Assembly (NCBI RefSeq): GCF_000190535.1
Contig: NC_015160.1
Coordinates: forward strand, 3,224,001-3,288,000
Length of the DNA stretch: 64,000 nucleotides
Direction: 5' to 3'
From: Odoribacter splanchnicus DSM 20712
GTDB taxonomy: Bacteria > Bacteroidota > Bacteroidia > Bacteroidales > Marinifilaceae
Shown: piece after piece, positions 1 to 8,807 of the stretch
Position numbering within the stretch: the stretch's first letter is position 1
Layout: each line of letters starts with the position of its first letter
Position numbers and translations under genes: made by a program
The notes under the pieces: generated by a model
Told to the model about the DNA's origin: nothing
Database searches by the model: none
Seen by the model: only the letters and a program-made list of their open reading frames with translations

Positions 1-932
1 CCATCCAATCTCTGATCAATACGACTACAGACGGAATTACAGTATCAGGAATGGAATTGGTCGACAAAAATACTTCTTATATTTTTATGTCCAATCATCG
101 GGATATCATTCTCGATTCAGCCATCCTGAATGTGCTTTTGCGTCAACATGGTAATAAATACACCCGGGCTGCTATAGGAAGTAATCTCCTGATCAACGAC
201 TGGGTAACCGATTTGGTCAAATTAGATTCTTGTTTTGTCATAGAGAGAGATATAACAGTGAGAGAAATGCTTACGAGTTCGGCTCTCCGCTCAAAATATA
301 TCCGGGAAGTCATCGAAGAAAACGAAGATTCGGTATGGATCGCCGAACGGGAAGGAAGAACTAAAAACGGCGATGATAAAGCCCAACCCAGTCTATTGAA
401 AATGCTGAAGATGAGCGGTCCCACCCAATTCGGGATCAATTTCAGAGAACTACATATCATGCCCCTCGCCATCTCCTACGAATGGGAGCCTTGCGATGCC
501 CTGAAAACCTCGGAATTATATACCAAAACCGTCGGAGAATATATCAAAACTCCCGAAGCCGATATGAACAGTATGCTCACCGGGCTAAGTGACTACAAAG
601 GACGCGTACATTTCCATATCGATCAGCTCACAGATCAGGAATTCGATGAACTGGATCAACTTCCCTCCAATGGAGACAGAATAGAAGCACTCGCCGGAAT
701 TATCGATTCTAAAATTCATCAGAATTTCAAGCTTTGGCCGAATAATTACATTGCCTATGATTTATTACATTCGGTAAATAAATTCAAAGCATTCTATACC
801 GAAGAAGAAAAGAAACGTTTTATCGAAGTGATGACTCAAAAAATGGATAAACTGGAAGGGAATATTTCCCTACTGAACAATATTTATCTGGAAATATATG
901 CTAATCCGGTAAAAAATCAATTGAAATTATAA
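1..932 (+). CDS. Glycerol-phosphate acyltransferase-like protein (5' partial)
   Basis: The frame is open from base 3 through the first internal ATG at 51, so the true start lies left of the window. The visible part begins about 30 residues before the motif SNHRDIILDSA, which resembles the NHxxxxD catalytic block of the PlsC/PlsB acyltransferases that add a fatty acyl chain to (lyso)glycerol-phosphate in membrane lipid synthesis. Here the spacing from His to the second Asp is one residue longer than the classical motif. A later ERDITVRE / AEREGRTKNGDD segment fits the substrate-binding part (EGxR-like). The C-terminal 100 residues are helical and charged, with no membrane segment. The acyltransferase superfamily is fairly clear. 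The exact substrate is inferred. Confidence 0.7.
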   Translation, partial: IQSLINTTTDGITVSGMELVDKNTSYIFMSNHRDIILDSAILNVLLRQHGNKYTRAAIGSNLLINDWVTDLVKLDSCFVIERDITVREMLTSSALRSKYIREVIEENEDSVWIAEREGRTKNGDDKAQPSLLKMLKMSGPTQFGINFRELHIMPLAISYEWEPCDALKTSELYTKTVGEYIKTPEADMNSMLTGLSDYKGRVHFHIDQLTDQEFDELDQLPSNGDRIEALAGIIDSKIHQNFKLWPNNYIAYDLLHSVNKFKAFYTEEEKKRFIEVMTQKMDKLEGNISLLNNIYLEIYANPVKNQLKL

Positions 933-1025
933 TCCTTCGTACAGCAAGGACGAATACAATGTTTAACGGATAGAAAAAACGATTCGCCTGCCGCATTTTA
1001 ATTTTACATATAAGTTATACCCACT

Positions 1026-1205
1026 ATGAAAATTATTCGCCTACTGATAATACTCACTGCTTTCTTACTGATGATATCGAGTGCACTATCTCTATTTAGC
1101 AATACCGATAGGACACCGGTCTATATCAACGTCGCTTCTATGGCTTGTTTAATGATAGTCGTTACACTGTTAAACTTCAAGAATAAAAATAAAAACGAAC
1201 AATAA
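1026..1205 (+). CDS. Small two-helix membrane protein, 59 aa
   Basis: An ATG at 1026 opens a 59-residue frame ending TAA at 1203-1205. The protein has a positively charged start (MKIIR), one hydrophobic segment at about residues 5-25, a short polar stretch (SNTDRTPVY), a second hydrophobic segment at about 34-50, and a Lys/Asn-rich tail. Two short membrane helices with the tail in the cytoplasm is the simplest reading. The stop overlaps the next start by one base (TAATG at 1203-1207), so the two are probably translationally coupled. I recognise no family. Gene status is supported by the overlap and the hydrophobic pattern, not by homology. Confidence 0.55.
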   Translation: MKIIRLLIILTAFLLMISSALSLFSNTDRTPVYINVASMACLMIVVTLLNFKNKNKNEQ

Positions 1206-1498
1206 TGTACAAAGTAAAACGTACAATTTACGTCGATAACCAATCGATTGACGTTTGGTTCGGATTAGTAAGCAAAACCAAAAACGGTAAAAACGGAAAA
1301 TATACGGTCTATCTGTTGACCGACGATCCCAACAATCCTTATAATCACGCGGAGCCTATCTTGAGCAATATCACCTCAAAAGAAACAGCCGTCCGAAAAG
1401 CAATCGAATATACCAAAGAGCTGTTTCATAATATATTGATCAGCCAAAAAAACAACAATAAATCGCAAGAAGACAATGGAAAGAAAAGTCAGAGTTAG
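1205..1498 (+). CDS. Hypothetical 97-aa soluble protein upstream of gltX
   Basis: The start overlaps the stop of the 59-aa membrane gene by one base, and the 3' end overlaps the gltX start by 23 bases (1476-1498), so the three are packed as one transcript. The N-terminal 75 residues look like a small alpha/beta fold ([20 protein letters not shown], then KYTVYLLTD), followed by an amphipathic helix ([18 protein letters not shown]). The last 15 residues are Lys/Asn/Gln-rich and probably disordered. No signal peptide, membrane helix or metal motif is visible. I do not recognise the family and assign no function. Confidence 0.6.
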   Translation: MYKVKRTIYVDNQSIDVWFGLVSKTKNGKNGKYTVYLLTDDPNNPYNHAEPILSNITSKETAVRKAIEYTKELFHNILISQKNNNKSQEDNGKKSQS

Positions 1499-2996
1499 AT
1501 TTGCTCCAAGTCCGACGGGAGCGCTTCACTTAGGAGGAGTAAGAACAGCCCTCTTCAATTATCTGTTTGCCCGCCATTATGGTGGAGATTTTCTTTTAAG
1601 AATCGAAGATACTGACCAAACCCGGTATGTACCCGGTGCAGAAGAATACATTATAGAGTCTTTGAAATGGTGTGGCTTAAAAGTGGATGAAGGAGTTGGG
1701 GTAGGTGGAGAATACAGTCCATATCGTCAAAGTGAAAGAAAAGAAATCTACAAAAAATATGCCCTCCAACTCGTTGAATCGGGAAATGCATACTACTCTT
1801 TCGATACAGCCGAAGAATTGGATGCGATGAGAAAAGAGTGTGAAGGACGTGGGGAAACATTTATTTACAATGCCACGAGCAGAGGTAAATTAAAGAATTC
1901 CCTGAATATGGATGCCGGTAAAGTAAAACAATTGCTGGAAGCGGGTGTGCATTATGTCATCCGTTTTAAAATGCCCGAGCATGAAGATCTTCTCCTTCAC
2001 GACATTATTCGCGGAGAAGTCCATTTCAACAGCTCCCTGCTTGACGATAAAGTGCTCTATAAGTCGGACGGAATGCCTACTTATCACCTGGCCAACATTG
2101 TAGACGACCACTTAATGAAAATCACCCATGTTATCCGTGGAGAAGAATGGTTGCCTTCTCTTCCCTTACATGTGTTGCTTTACAAAGCCTTCGGTTGGGA
2201 AGACACCATGCCTGAATTCGCTCACCTCCCGCTGATCTTAAAACCGGTAGGGAACGGCAAATTAAGCAAACGGGACGGTAACAAAATGGGATTCCCGGTA
2301 TTCCCGATGGAATTTACAGATCCGGCAACCGGAGAAAAATGGCATGGCTACAAAGAAGACGGTTATTTTCCTGAAGCATTCATCAATATGCTGGCCCTTT
2401 TGGGATGGAATCCGGGTACGGACCAGGAAATATTCTCCCTTCAGGAGTTATGCGAACTATTCACTTTAGACAGAGTTAAAAAGTCAGGAGCTAAATTCGA
2501 TCCCGAAAAAACAAAATGGTTTAATCATAAATATTTGGTGGCTAAACCGGATGCTGAATTAGCAGATCTAGTCGACGAAATGCTTAAAGCAGAACAAATC
2601 GTTTTCGACAGGAAAAAAACCGAGAAAATCTGTAGTCTGATGAAAGAACGCTATAATTTTGTAGCCGATTTGTATGCAGACTGCCGCTTTTTCTTCGTTA
2701 CTCCTACCGAATTTAATGAAAAAGATACCAAAAAATATTGGAAAGAAGATACACCTGCTTTAATGCGTGAATTACTGGAAATACTGAAGAGTATCGATGA
2801 TTATTCTTTTGCCAATACGGAGAAAATCATTTCTGCCTGGATCACCGAAAAAGGCTTAGGCTTCGGTAAGGTAATGAATCCTTTCCGGGTAGCCATTATC
2901 GGTGCTGCTAAAGGACCGCATATGTTCGATGTTATCGAAATTATCGGTAAAGAAGAAACGATACGCCGTATGGAAAAAGCATTGTCCACTTTATAA
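1476..2996 (+). CDS. gltX: Glutamyl-tRNA synthetase
   Basis: A 506-residue class I aminoacyl-tRNA synthetase that attaches glutamate to tRNA-Glu in the cytoplasm. The N-terminal nucleotide-binding signature is [20 protein letters not shown], with the HIGH-type motif HLGG at 18-21. RIEDTDQTR follows near 42-50, and the KMSKS-type loop is KLSKRDG at 262-268. The C-terminal third is the helical anticodon-binding region ([10 protein letters not shown], then [12 protein letters not shown]). Length and motif order match bacterial GltX. The start at 1476 gives the expected short leader before the catalytic core and lies inside the end of the preceding 97-aa frame. A DUF4870 gene follows 9 bases after the stop. 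Confidence 0.97.
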   Translation: MERKVRVRFAPSPTGALHLGGVRTALFNYLFARHYGGDFLLRIEDTDQTRYVPGAEEYIIESLKWCGLKVDEGVGVGGEYSPYRQSERKEIYKKYALQLVESGNAYYSFDTAEELDAMRKECEGRGETFIYNATSRGKLKNSLNMDAGKVKQLLEAGVHYVIRFKMPEHEDLLLHDIIRGEVHFNSSLLDDKVLYKSDGMPTYHLANIVDDHLMKITHVIRGEEWLPSLPLHVLLYKAFGWEDTMPEFAHLPLILKPVGNGKLSKRDGNKMGFPVFPMEFTDPATGEKWHGYKEDGYFPEAFINMLALLGWNPGTDQEIFSLQELCELFTLDRVKKSGAKFDPEKTKWFNHKYLVAKPDAELADLVDEMLKAEQIVFDRKKTEKICSLMKERYNFVADLYADCRFFFVTPTEFNEKDTKKYWKEDTPALMRELLEILKSIDDYSFANTEKIISAWITEKGLGFGKVMNPFRVAIIGAAKGPHMFDVIEIIGKEETIRRMEKALSTL

Positions 2997-3005
2997 AACC
3001 AAATC

Positions 3006-3341
3006 ATGGAATCGGAAAAACAATATGCCATGTTTATTCATCTTTCCCAATTGGCCGGAAGTATCGTCGTCGGTTTGGGATGGATATTGCCTTTAGTATT
3101 GTGGCTGACTAAAAAAGATAGCTCCGAATACATCGATGCCAATGGAAAAATCGTGATGAATTGGATTATTTCCTGCTTGATTTACGGTATTGTCAGTGGT
3201 ATACTTTGCCTTATAGGGATCGGTGTCGTCCTGCTCATCGCCCTGGCGATATGTAACCTGACATTTATTATCATAGGTTCCGTCAAAGCAAGCCAGGGAA
3301 ACTTATGGCCTTATCCTTTATCTATTCCATTTATTAAATAA
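3006..3341 (+). CDS. DUF4870-type small membrane protein
   Basis: A 111-residue protein starting 9 bases after gltX. It opens with a short polar segment and the pattern HLSQLAG, has a hydrophobic segment (about residues 16-36), a charged loop with DANGKIVMNW, and then two or three further hydrophobic segments running to GSVKASQGNLWPYP. This pattern (a first helix, an N-G-K-x-x-N-W/F-x-x-S turn, then paired helices and a W-x-Y-P end) is that of the DUF4870 family of small integral membrane proteins, whose function is unknown. An intrinsic terminator follows about 75 bases downstream, closing the gltX transcript. Confidence 0.8.
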   Translation: MESEKQYAMFIHLSQLAGSIVVGLGWILPLVLWLTKKDSSEYIDANGKIVMNWIISCLIYGIVSGILCLIGIGVVLLIALAICNLTFIIIGSVKASQGNLWPYPLSIPFIK

Positions 3342-3416
3342 AGAAAAGCAGTTATATACATATTTGCACTTATAATCGTACATTAGGGTAAACATGTATA
3401 TAAACACTTAAAGAAA

Positions 3417-3450
3417 ATAACCGGAAACTGATATTCCGGTTATTTTTTTC
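3417..3450 (+). terminator. Intrinsic terminator after the DUF4870 gene
   Basis: A 10-bp perfect stem, ATAACCGGAA (3417-3426) with TTCCGGTTAT (3434-3443), has a 7-base loop and is followed directly by a run of T. It ends the gltX-DUF4870 transcript before the separately transcribed secreted-protein gene at 3506. Confidence 0.85.
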
Positions 3451-3505
3451 TCGCTTTGTAACAATCTACAGGTGCTGTTCGTCATAGTTGAAAATTGTCT
3501 TAGCT

Positions 3506-4693
3506 ATGAAAAAATTTATCGTAATCCTTTTATCCAACTTTATTTTCACAATCAGTTTTGCACAAACCGATGCCGCTTACCGGATCTTCGGTGAAATTAT
3601 GACAGTAGAGAATAAAGTCTATAAAGGTTTCATCACTTGGAATGGGAACAAAAATTATTGGATAGATTTTTTTGAGGCCTCGAAAATTGAAAATCCTTAT
3701 CGTTCCTATTTCAAAAGGAGCGACGGATTGGTTTTCAGAGCAAACGACAGGGAATTCATAACACCTCCGACACATAATTTTTGTTGCCGTTTCGGAAATA
3801 TAAAAAGTATCCGGCCCACTGATGTAAATGAAATCGTTCTGCAATTAAAAAACGGAGACCGACTCACTTTGGTCAAAGGGTACTCATCGGACATAAATAC
3901 CCATATACGAATTACTACTCCAACCGAAACGACCTCGATAAAATGGGATCATATCAGTGAAATTCATTTTATGGGAGCAGACAAGGAGGCCATTGCCCCC
4001 GAAACGAACCAAGTCGCCGGTACGGTAAAAAGTACCCAGGGTATATACAAGGGAATCATTTATTGGAATTCCCAGCAAAGACAAAGTCAGGAAAAAATGA
4101 ACCAGATAAATATTTTTTTAAACAAAATAAAGAAGTTATATGCATTCAAAGGTAAAAACGGGAACCATACTTTCGGATTGATCCCCTTAGTCTCTCCAAA
4201 CGATGACCCTGCAGATGCACAGATCAATGCACTTTACCCAGTAGAAAACATAACGATCAACATGCCCAATATCGGTAGCGTATGTGTATCCCGGGCACAA
4301 TTCGAAGAATTGACGATCATCCCCATCTCCGAATTGAATTTATTGAGTTATGACGATTTTCCAAGTCCCCAAGCCATAAAAGGAGAAGTAGTCACCCGCT
4401 CGGGACAAACTTTCGCCGGTAACCTGGCTTACGATCTGGACGAGAGCTATGAATTTGAAGTGCTCGACGGTAAAAACAATACGATCAGCTACCGTATCCC
4501 GTTTCGTTACATCCGCTCCATCGCACCAAAAAATTACAAATATTCCTTTATCACGCTACGGAATAACAGTCAGCTCAGCCTGGGAGAAACTTGTGATGTC
4601 AATCAGGATAACAATGGAATTATTATTTTCAGGAACGGTCAAAATCCAGTATACATCCTATGGTCGGAAATAAAAGAAATCAATCTGAAATGA
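3506..4693 (+). CDS. Secreted protein of three internal beta repeats, unknown function
   Basis: I chose the ATG at 3506 because it opens directly on a signal peptide (MKKFIVILLSNFIFTISFAQ, cleavage after A-x-A-type SFA). The longer frame back to 3488 would need a TTG and adds a non-signal extension. The mature protein shows three related units beginning near GEIMTVENKVYKGFITWN, GTVKSTQGIYKGIIYWN and GEVVTRSGQTFAGNLAYD. Each is followed by a strand such as VNEIVLQLKNGDRLTLVKG or YSFITLRNNSQLSLGE. The predicted fold is all-beta, exported to the periplasm or cell surface. No enzymatic motif, lipobox or C-terminal sorting domain is seen, and I do not recognise a named family. The 3' end overlaps the convergent dihydrouridine synthase gene by 14 bases. 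Confidence 0.75.
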   Translation: MKKFIVILLSNFIFTISFAQTDAAYRIFGEIMTVENKVYKGFITWNGNKNYWIDFFEASKIENPYRSYFKRSDGLVFRANDREFITPPTHNFCCRFGNIKSIRPTDVNEIVLQLKNGDRLTLVKGYSSDINTHIRITTPTETTSIKWDHISEIHFMGADKEAIAPETNQVAGTVKSTQGIYKGIIYWNSQQRQSQEKMNQINIFLNKIKKLYAFKGKNGNHTFGLIPLVSPNDDPADAQINALYPVENITINMPNIGSVCVSRAQFEELTIIPISELNLLSYDDFPSPQAIKGEVVTRSGQTFAGNLAYDLDESYEFEVLDGKNNTISYRIPFRYIRSIAPKNYKYSFITLRNNSQLSLGETCDVNQDNNGIIIFRNGQNPVYILWSEIKEINLK

Positions 4694-5681
4694 TCAGGTT
4701 GTAATCATCTGAATAGCGCTTTTCTATTTCATCGAAAACCTCCCAAAGAACGTCGATCGTCGGAGCCTGTAACATTCGGATCCGAAGATCCCTGAAATGA
4801 GGTAAACCTTTAAACATAGAGGCCATATGACGCCTCATATGCAGTAATCCACGAACCTCGTCGATCCACTCTACCGATAAGAGAATTTGTTCTTTGATCA
4901 CCTCGATCTGTTCTTTTACAGATAAATCGGGTAATAACTCACCCGTTTCAAAATAATGCCTGATTTGTTTAAATATCCAGGGATGCCCGATCGTAGCTCT
5001 TCCGATCATTACGCCATCGACTCCATACCTCTCGAAAGCCTCTTTCGCTTTCTCCGGAGAAGTAATATCTCCATTGCCTAAAATAGGAATTTTTATCCGG
5101 GGATTATTTTTTACCCGGGCAATCGGTTCCCAATCGGCTTCTCCGGAATACATCTGAGAACGGGTACGCCCATGAATAGCCAAAGCCTGAATCCCCACAT
5201 CCTGCAAACGTTCAGCAATGTCTTCGATAATGATATGCTCACAATCCCAGCCTAAACGGGTTTTTGCCGTCACAGGAATCTTAACGGCTTGTACAATCTG
5301 CCGTGTCATTTCAACCATCAAAGGAATGTCCTTCAACATGCCGGCCCCGGCCCCTTTCTGAGCAACCCGTTTCACCGGACATCCAAAATTAATATCTATA
5401 AAATCAGGCCGAACCTCCTCCACAATTTTGGCAGCTTCGACCATAGAATCGATAAAACGTCCGTAGATCTGAATCGTAACCGGACGTTCTGTTTCATCGA
5501 TCGTCAATTTTTTCAACGATTTATTCACCGAACGAACCAACGCATCGGCAGATACAAACTCAGAATACAACCAATCCGCACCATATTTCTTACAAAATTT
5601 CCGGAAAGGAGGATTGGTCACATCTTCCATCGGAGCCAATATCAATGGCCTGTCTCCTACTTCTATCCCAGCTACTTTCAT
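4680..5681 (-). CDS. dus: tRNA-dihydrouridine synthase (Dus, DusB-like)
   Basis: A 333-residue FMN flavoenzyme that reduces specific uridines of tRNA to dihydrouridine using NADPH. The TIM-barrel landmarks are in order: LILAPMEDVTNPPFRKFCKK at 13-32 (FMN-binding start), DINFGCPVKRVAQKGAGAGML around 96-116 with the catalytic Cys101, the strand/loop AIHGRTRSQMYSGEADW, ILGNGDI, and DGVMIGRATIGHPWIF (phosphate binding). The C-terminal 80 residues form the helical tRNA-binding domain. Length and motifs match bacterial DusA/B/C proteins, and DusB-like is the best guess. The gene converges on the repeat-built secreted protein, with a 14-base overlap of the coding ends. Confidence 0.93.
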   Translation of the reverse strand: MKVAGIEVGDRPLILAPMEDVTNPPFRKFCKKYGADWLYSEFVSADALVRSVNKSLKKLTIDETERPVTIQIYGRFIDSMVEAAKIVEEVRPDFIDINFGCPVKRVAQKGAGAGMLKDIPLMVEMTRQIVQAVKIPVTAKTRLGWDCEHIIIEDIAERLQDVGIQALAIHGRTRSQMYSGEADWEPIARVKNNPRIKIPILGNGDITSPEKAKEAFERYGVDGVMIGRATIGHPWIFKQIRHYFETGELLPDLSVKEQIEVIKEQILLSVEWIDEVRGLLHMRRHMASMFKGLPHFRDLRIRMLQAPTIDVLWEVFDEIEKRYSDDYNLIISD

Positions 5682-5772
5682 TTATTATTCAGATATTTTA
5701 AACATTATATTAACGGTCTTCCCGGCAAATACGCTAATTTTACGACAAAAATAAATAAAATGCAGTTGTAAG

Positions 5773-6315
5773 ATGATGTTACTGATAAAAATCAGCCTAT
5801 TATTTAGCCTGTTATTGCCTGACTCCGGAAAATGGCAAAGAATTCAGACCCCGGAATGTATTTCGTTCCTGTTTCCTAATACTCCTGAAAAGATTGTAAA
5901 TACAAACAACGGGATACGTTCCACCATTTACCAAACCAAAGATCTGACCTGCGTATTTGGAATTGTTTGTTCAGATATGTCATCTAAAAAGATCAGAATA
6001 ACAAGTGAATACGCTCAAATACTTTATGAAGAACTTAAAAAAGGGAGTTTATCCATCGAAACGGCGATCCTCAAAGAAGAAAAAACGATTCCTTACGAAA
6101 ATATGATTATCAAAGAAATTCAATACTCTATCTATAAAGATAAGTATGAGATGACCTATATTAAAAGATTTATTTTCAGAGATAATTATATTTATCAAAT
6201 ATCGATAGGAGGACGTACCCGCCATATGTCTGTCATTCAAAACGAAATGGAAACATTCTTCAATTCTATATCCTTCCACGATCCTACAGAAAAGATAAAC
6301 GAAGTTCAGAATTAG
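5773..6315 (+). CDS. Small secreted protein, 180 aa, unknown function
   Basis: It starts with MMLLIKISLLFSLLLPDSGK (ATGATG, so the start could be 5776), a short hydrophobic export signal or anchor. The remainder is about 155 residues of mixed alpha/beta: FPNTPEKIVNTNNG, a central helix (SEYAQILYEELKKG), then two strands ending YIYQISIGGRTRHMSV and a final amphipathic helix, QNEMETFFNSISF. This order (a polar substrate-like sheet and a late helix reading ETFFNSISF) recalls PsbP/DcrB-like periplasmic proteins, but that is only a shape argument. It lies 45 bases ahead of an ECF sigma gene and may belong to its transcript. Confidence 0.65.
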   Translation: MMLLIKISLLFSLLLPDSGKWQRIQTPECISFLFPNTPEKIVNTNNGIRSTIYQTKDLTCVFGIVCSDMSSKKIRITSEYAQILYEELKKGSLSIETAILKEEKTIPYENMIIKEIQYSIYKDKYEMTYIKRFIFRDNYIYQISIGGRTRHMSVIQNEMETFFNSISFHDPTEKINEVQN

Positions 6316-6360
6316 TTTTATTTGTAACTTTTAGCTATATTCGATCGTCATATCTGCAAC

Positions 6361-6846
6361 ATGACGAGAAAAGAATATAATAAATGCGTTGATGATTTCG
6401 CAGATGCTTTGTTCCGATTTATCGTAAAATCCAGTCACAACAAAGCATTAGCTGACGATATCGTACAAGACAGTTTCCTGATTTTATGGGAAAATGTCTC
6501 CGAAATTGCATGCGTTAAAGCGAAGTCATTCCTTTTTACCACCGCCTATCACAAGCTGATCGACACGTTTCGTCATGAAAAAAAGAATGCAGACTTTGAA
6601 AATATAAATCCGACAAGTTATTTGACCGAGGAAAAATTTACCGATTTAAATGAAATCCTCGAATTTGCACTCAATAAATTACCGCCGATACAGAAGACGG
6701 TTGTATTATTAAGGGATTATGAAAATTACTCTTACAAAGAAATTGCAGAAATTACTTCTTTATCCGAGACTCAAGTGAAAGTGTATATTTTCAGAGCCCG
6801 GAATTTTATGAAAGACTTTATTCGTAAACCGGAACTGATACTTTAA
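6361..6846 (+). CDS. ECF-type RNA polymerase sigma factor
   Basis: A 161-residue sigma-70 family member of the extracytoplasmic-function class. Region 2 is visible as FADALFRFIVKSSHNKALADDIVQDSFLILWENV, with the core-binding and -10-recognition helix. Region 4 is LPPIQKTVVLLRDYENYSYKEIAEITSLSETQVKVYIFRARNFMK, a helix-turn-helix recognising the -35 element. There is no region 1 or 3. The next gene encodes a membrane protein with the typical anti-sigma N-terminus and the third encodes an outer-membrane-type barrel, so this factor probably senses an envelope signal and is released from its membrane partner. Its regulon cannot be read from the window. Confidence 0.9.
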   Translation: MTRKEYNKCVDDFADALFRFIVKSSHNKALADDIVQDSFLILWENVSEIACVKAKSFLFTTAYHKLIDTFRHEKKNADFENINPTSYLTEEKFTDLNEILEFALNKLPPIQKTVVLLRDYENYSYKEIAEITSLSETQVKVYIFRARNFMKDFIRKPELIL

Positions 6847-6873
6847 TACAAATACTATTATTAACAATATATC

Positions 6874-7743
6874 ATGAATATAAATAGAAATAATTATGAG
6901 AAATATTTCATCGACTACTTAGAAGGTACTCTTTCTAAGGATGATATTCATGATTTACGGGTATTTCTTTTGTTTAATCAAGATCTGGCGGAATTATTGG
7001 ATGACATAGCAAAAATAAAATTAACCGCTCCCTCGGTCCGATATACCCGTAAAGAAAACCTCAAAAAAGATGAACTCCATGCATGTAAAGATTATTATGC
7101 GATCGTTATTGCTGAGAATTCGCTCAGCACACAAGATATTTCAGACATTAAGCACTCTTCCCGTAAACAAGAAATAACAAAACAGGCAGAAGTATACCGT
7201 CAACTGAAACTAACACCGGACACGAAAATACGTTATACCCGAAAATCCAAGCTTTACCATTCGGCTTACCGGCAATTAGGGTACAAATATAGTTCGATTG
7301 CTGCTATTCTCCTTTTGATACTGACCATCGCTATAACAGTCCTGAAGTCCGATGATATTCACCCCCAGGCAACCGAAATAACCATGGTCCTTCCGCCTGC
7401 GATCGAGATTCCTGCTATAGATCGGGTTCTATTTATAAAAGAGCAATCTTTGCCCCCGCTTCCTTGTCCAAAGCCGGTTATTCCGGTACAACCGACAAGA
7501 ATCCCGGTAATGACCATCCAGGAATTACCCATTTGTGGAATAACTCCTACTTCGGTTCAGGAAGCGGCAAAAATCCGGATGAGTTCTCCTGCTTTTAATT
7601 CTTCGGAACTTATTTTAACAGAAAATGCGATAGCCTGGAAGCCTTCGGAAAGTAAATTTTTAAGTAACAACCTCTTTTCTTCTATGATCAATACAGGAAA
7701 AATGATTGCAGAAAAATTGAAAAACAATATCGGTAAGGAGTAA
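6874..7743 (+). CDS. Probable transmembrane anti-sigma factor
   Basis: A 289-residue single-pass protein just 27 bases after the sigma gene. The cytoplasmic N-terminus reads NYEKYFIDYLEGTLSKDDIHDLRVFL, the pattern common at the start of Bacteroidetes anti-sigma proteins. A duplicated basic motif, RYTRKENLKK and RYTRKSKLYH, brackets a helical region at about 60-120. One hydrophobic helix, YSSIAAILLLILTIAITVL, lies near residues 140-158. The exported part is rich in Pro and Ile and carries no recognisable domain. No zinc-binding HxxxCxxC motif is present, so this is not a ZAS-type anti-sigma. The role is inferred from position and topology. Confidence 0.65.
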   Translation: MNINRNNYEKYFIDYLEGTLSKDDIHDLRVFLLFNQDLAELLDDIAKIKLTAPSVRYTRKENLKKDELHACKDYYAIVIAENSLSTQDISDIKHSSRKQEITKQAEVYRQLKLTPDTKIRYTRKSKLYHSAYRQLGYKYSSIAAILLLILTIAITVLKSDDIHPQATEITMVLPPAIEIPAIDRVLFIKEQSLPPLPCPKPVIPVQPTRIPVMTIQELPICGITPTSVQEAAKIRMSSPAFNSSELILTENAIAWKPSESKFLSNNLFSSMINTGKMIAEKLKNNIGKE

Positions 7744-7804
7744 CAAATATCCCCCTTAATCCGTCACATTCGAAATAACACATAAATAATTAAAAATAAC
7801 AATC

Positions 7805-8728
7805 ATGAAAATTCTACTCGCTATCATTTTGATTTTTCCAATTTTCAATATCGTAGCACAAAATCCGGTTCAACCGAAGGATTCTACTGTAGGAAAAGAC
7901 GAATTGATCATCATTTCACCGGAAAAAAAAGTCCATTCCGATACCTCTGAATTAATGATTATTAGAGACAGTAGTCAAAAACACAAGGAAGCAAATATTT
8001 CCGAATTATTTATCATAGGCCGTAATGCCTATAAACGGGGACATATCTGTAAAAACGACCAATACCCGCCATTCGAAGGACATTGGAGTGGATTCTATTA
8101 TGGTTTCGTCAATTTCGGTAATACCGACTATTCGATGTACGAAGGCACAGCATATGAAGAATACGGAGAATTTATGGAATTGGATTGGAGTCATTCTTTT
8201 GCAATGCAATTCAATGTCTTTAAACACAGTATCAATCTGGTACATCGAAATAACTTCGGTATTGTATGGGGGGCCGGGTTTGAATATCAGCGGCTACGGT
8301 TCGAAAATAATTATAGTTCCGTAACCTGGGCCGATCATCAACTTATTCCGATCGACTTACACGAAAATGATAAAATTGCCAGTGTTAAACGTAGTAGTTT
8401 TAAAACTTTCTACCTGACCATCCCTTTAATGCTTGAACTTCAACTGCCTGCGGCTAAAAGAAACCGATTCTATATTTCCGGAGGTATTATGGGAGGGGTA
8501 AGATTACATTCGAAAACAAAAGTCGTTTATAAAGATAGCAGCGGGGATAAACACAAAAAGAAAGAAAAAAATAATTTCAATATGGTCCCCTTCAAAGCCG
8601 ATCTCGTCGGAAGAGTGGGCTATAAACGCCTGAGCCTTTGGGGAAGCTACACGCTGACCAATATGTTCAAATCCGATAAAGGCCCGGAACTGCATGCTTA
8701 TACGGTAGGCATCGGTGTTACCTTTTAG
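7805..8728 (+). CDS. Outer-membrane beta-barrel protein
   Basis: A signal peptide (MKILLAIILIFPIFNIVAQ) precedes a 65-residue linker with repeated acidic-hydrophobic patches (KDELIIISPEK, SELMIIRDS, SELFIIGRN), then a beta-barrel of alternating aromatic and polar strands. Examples are WSGFYYGFVNFG, HSFAMQFNVFKHSINL, FGIVWGAGFEYQRL, FKTFYLTIPLMLELQL and RFYISGGIMGGVRL. It ends in the aromatic strand ELHAYTVGIGVTF, whose terminal Phe is typical of outer-membrane barrels. A Lys-rich loop (HKKKEKNN) sits between strands. As third gene of the sigma/anti-sigma unit it may be the sensor or the main target. The family resembles the Bacteroidetes porin-like OMP_b-brl group. The substrate is unknown. 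Confidence 0.75.
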   Translation: MKILLAIILIFPIFNIVAQNPVQPKDSTVGKDELIIISPEKKVHSDTSELMIIRDSSQKHKEANISELFIIGRNAYKRGHICKNDQYPPFEGHWSGFYYGFVNFGNTDYSMYEGTAYEEYGEFMELDWSHSFAMQFNVFKHSINLVHRNNFGIVWGAGFEYQRLRFENNYSSVTWADHQLIPIDLHENDKIASVKRSSFKTFYLTIPLMLELQLPAAKRNRFYISGGIMGGVRLHSKTKVVYKDSSGDKHKKKEKNNFNMVPFKADLVGRVGYKRLSLWGSYTLTNMFKSDKGPELHAYTVGIGVTF

Positions 8729-8734
8729 CAAACG

Positions 8735-8796
8735 ATAAAAAGTTTCCGGGAATACAGCAGTCAAATTATTGGCCGGCTGCTGTCACCTGGAAACTT
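8735..8796 (-). terminator. Terminator hairpin ending the aromatic operon
   Basis: An outer stem AAGTTTCC (8740-8747) pairs with GGAAACTT (8789-8796), with an inner stem ACAGCAG (8754-8760)/CTGCTGT (8777-8783). Read on the minus strand the structure is followed by TTTTTAT, so it terminates the aromatic operon. It may also slow transcripts arriving from the + barrel gene. Confidence 0.7.
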
Positions 8797-8807
8797 GAAA
8801 ACACAAA

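Noticed and set aside
3488-3505. TTG start for the repeat-built secreted protein
   Set aside because: It puts six residues before a perfect signal peptide that begins at the ATG 3506.
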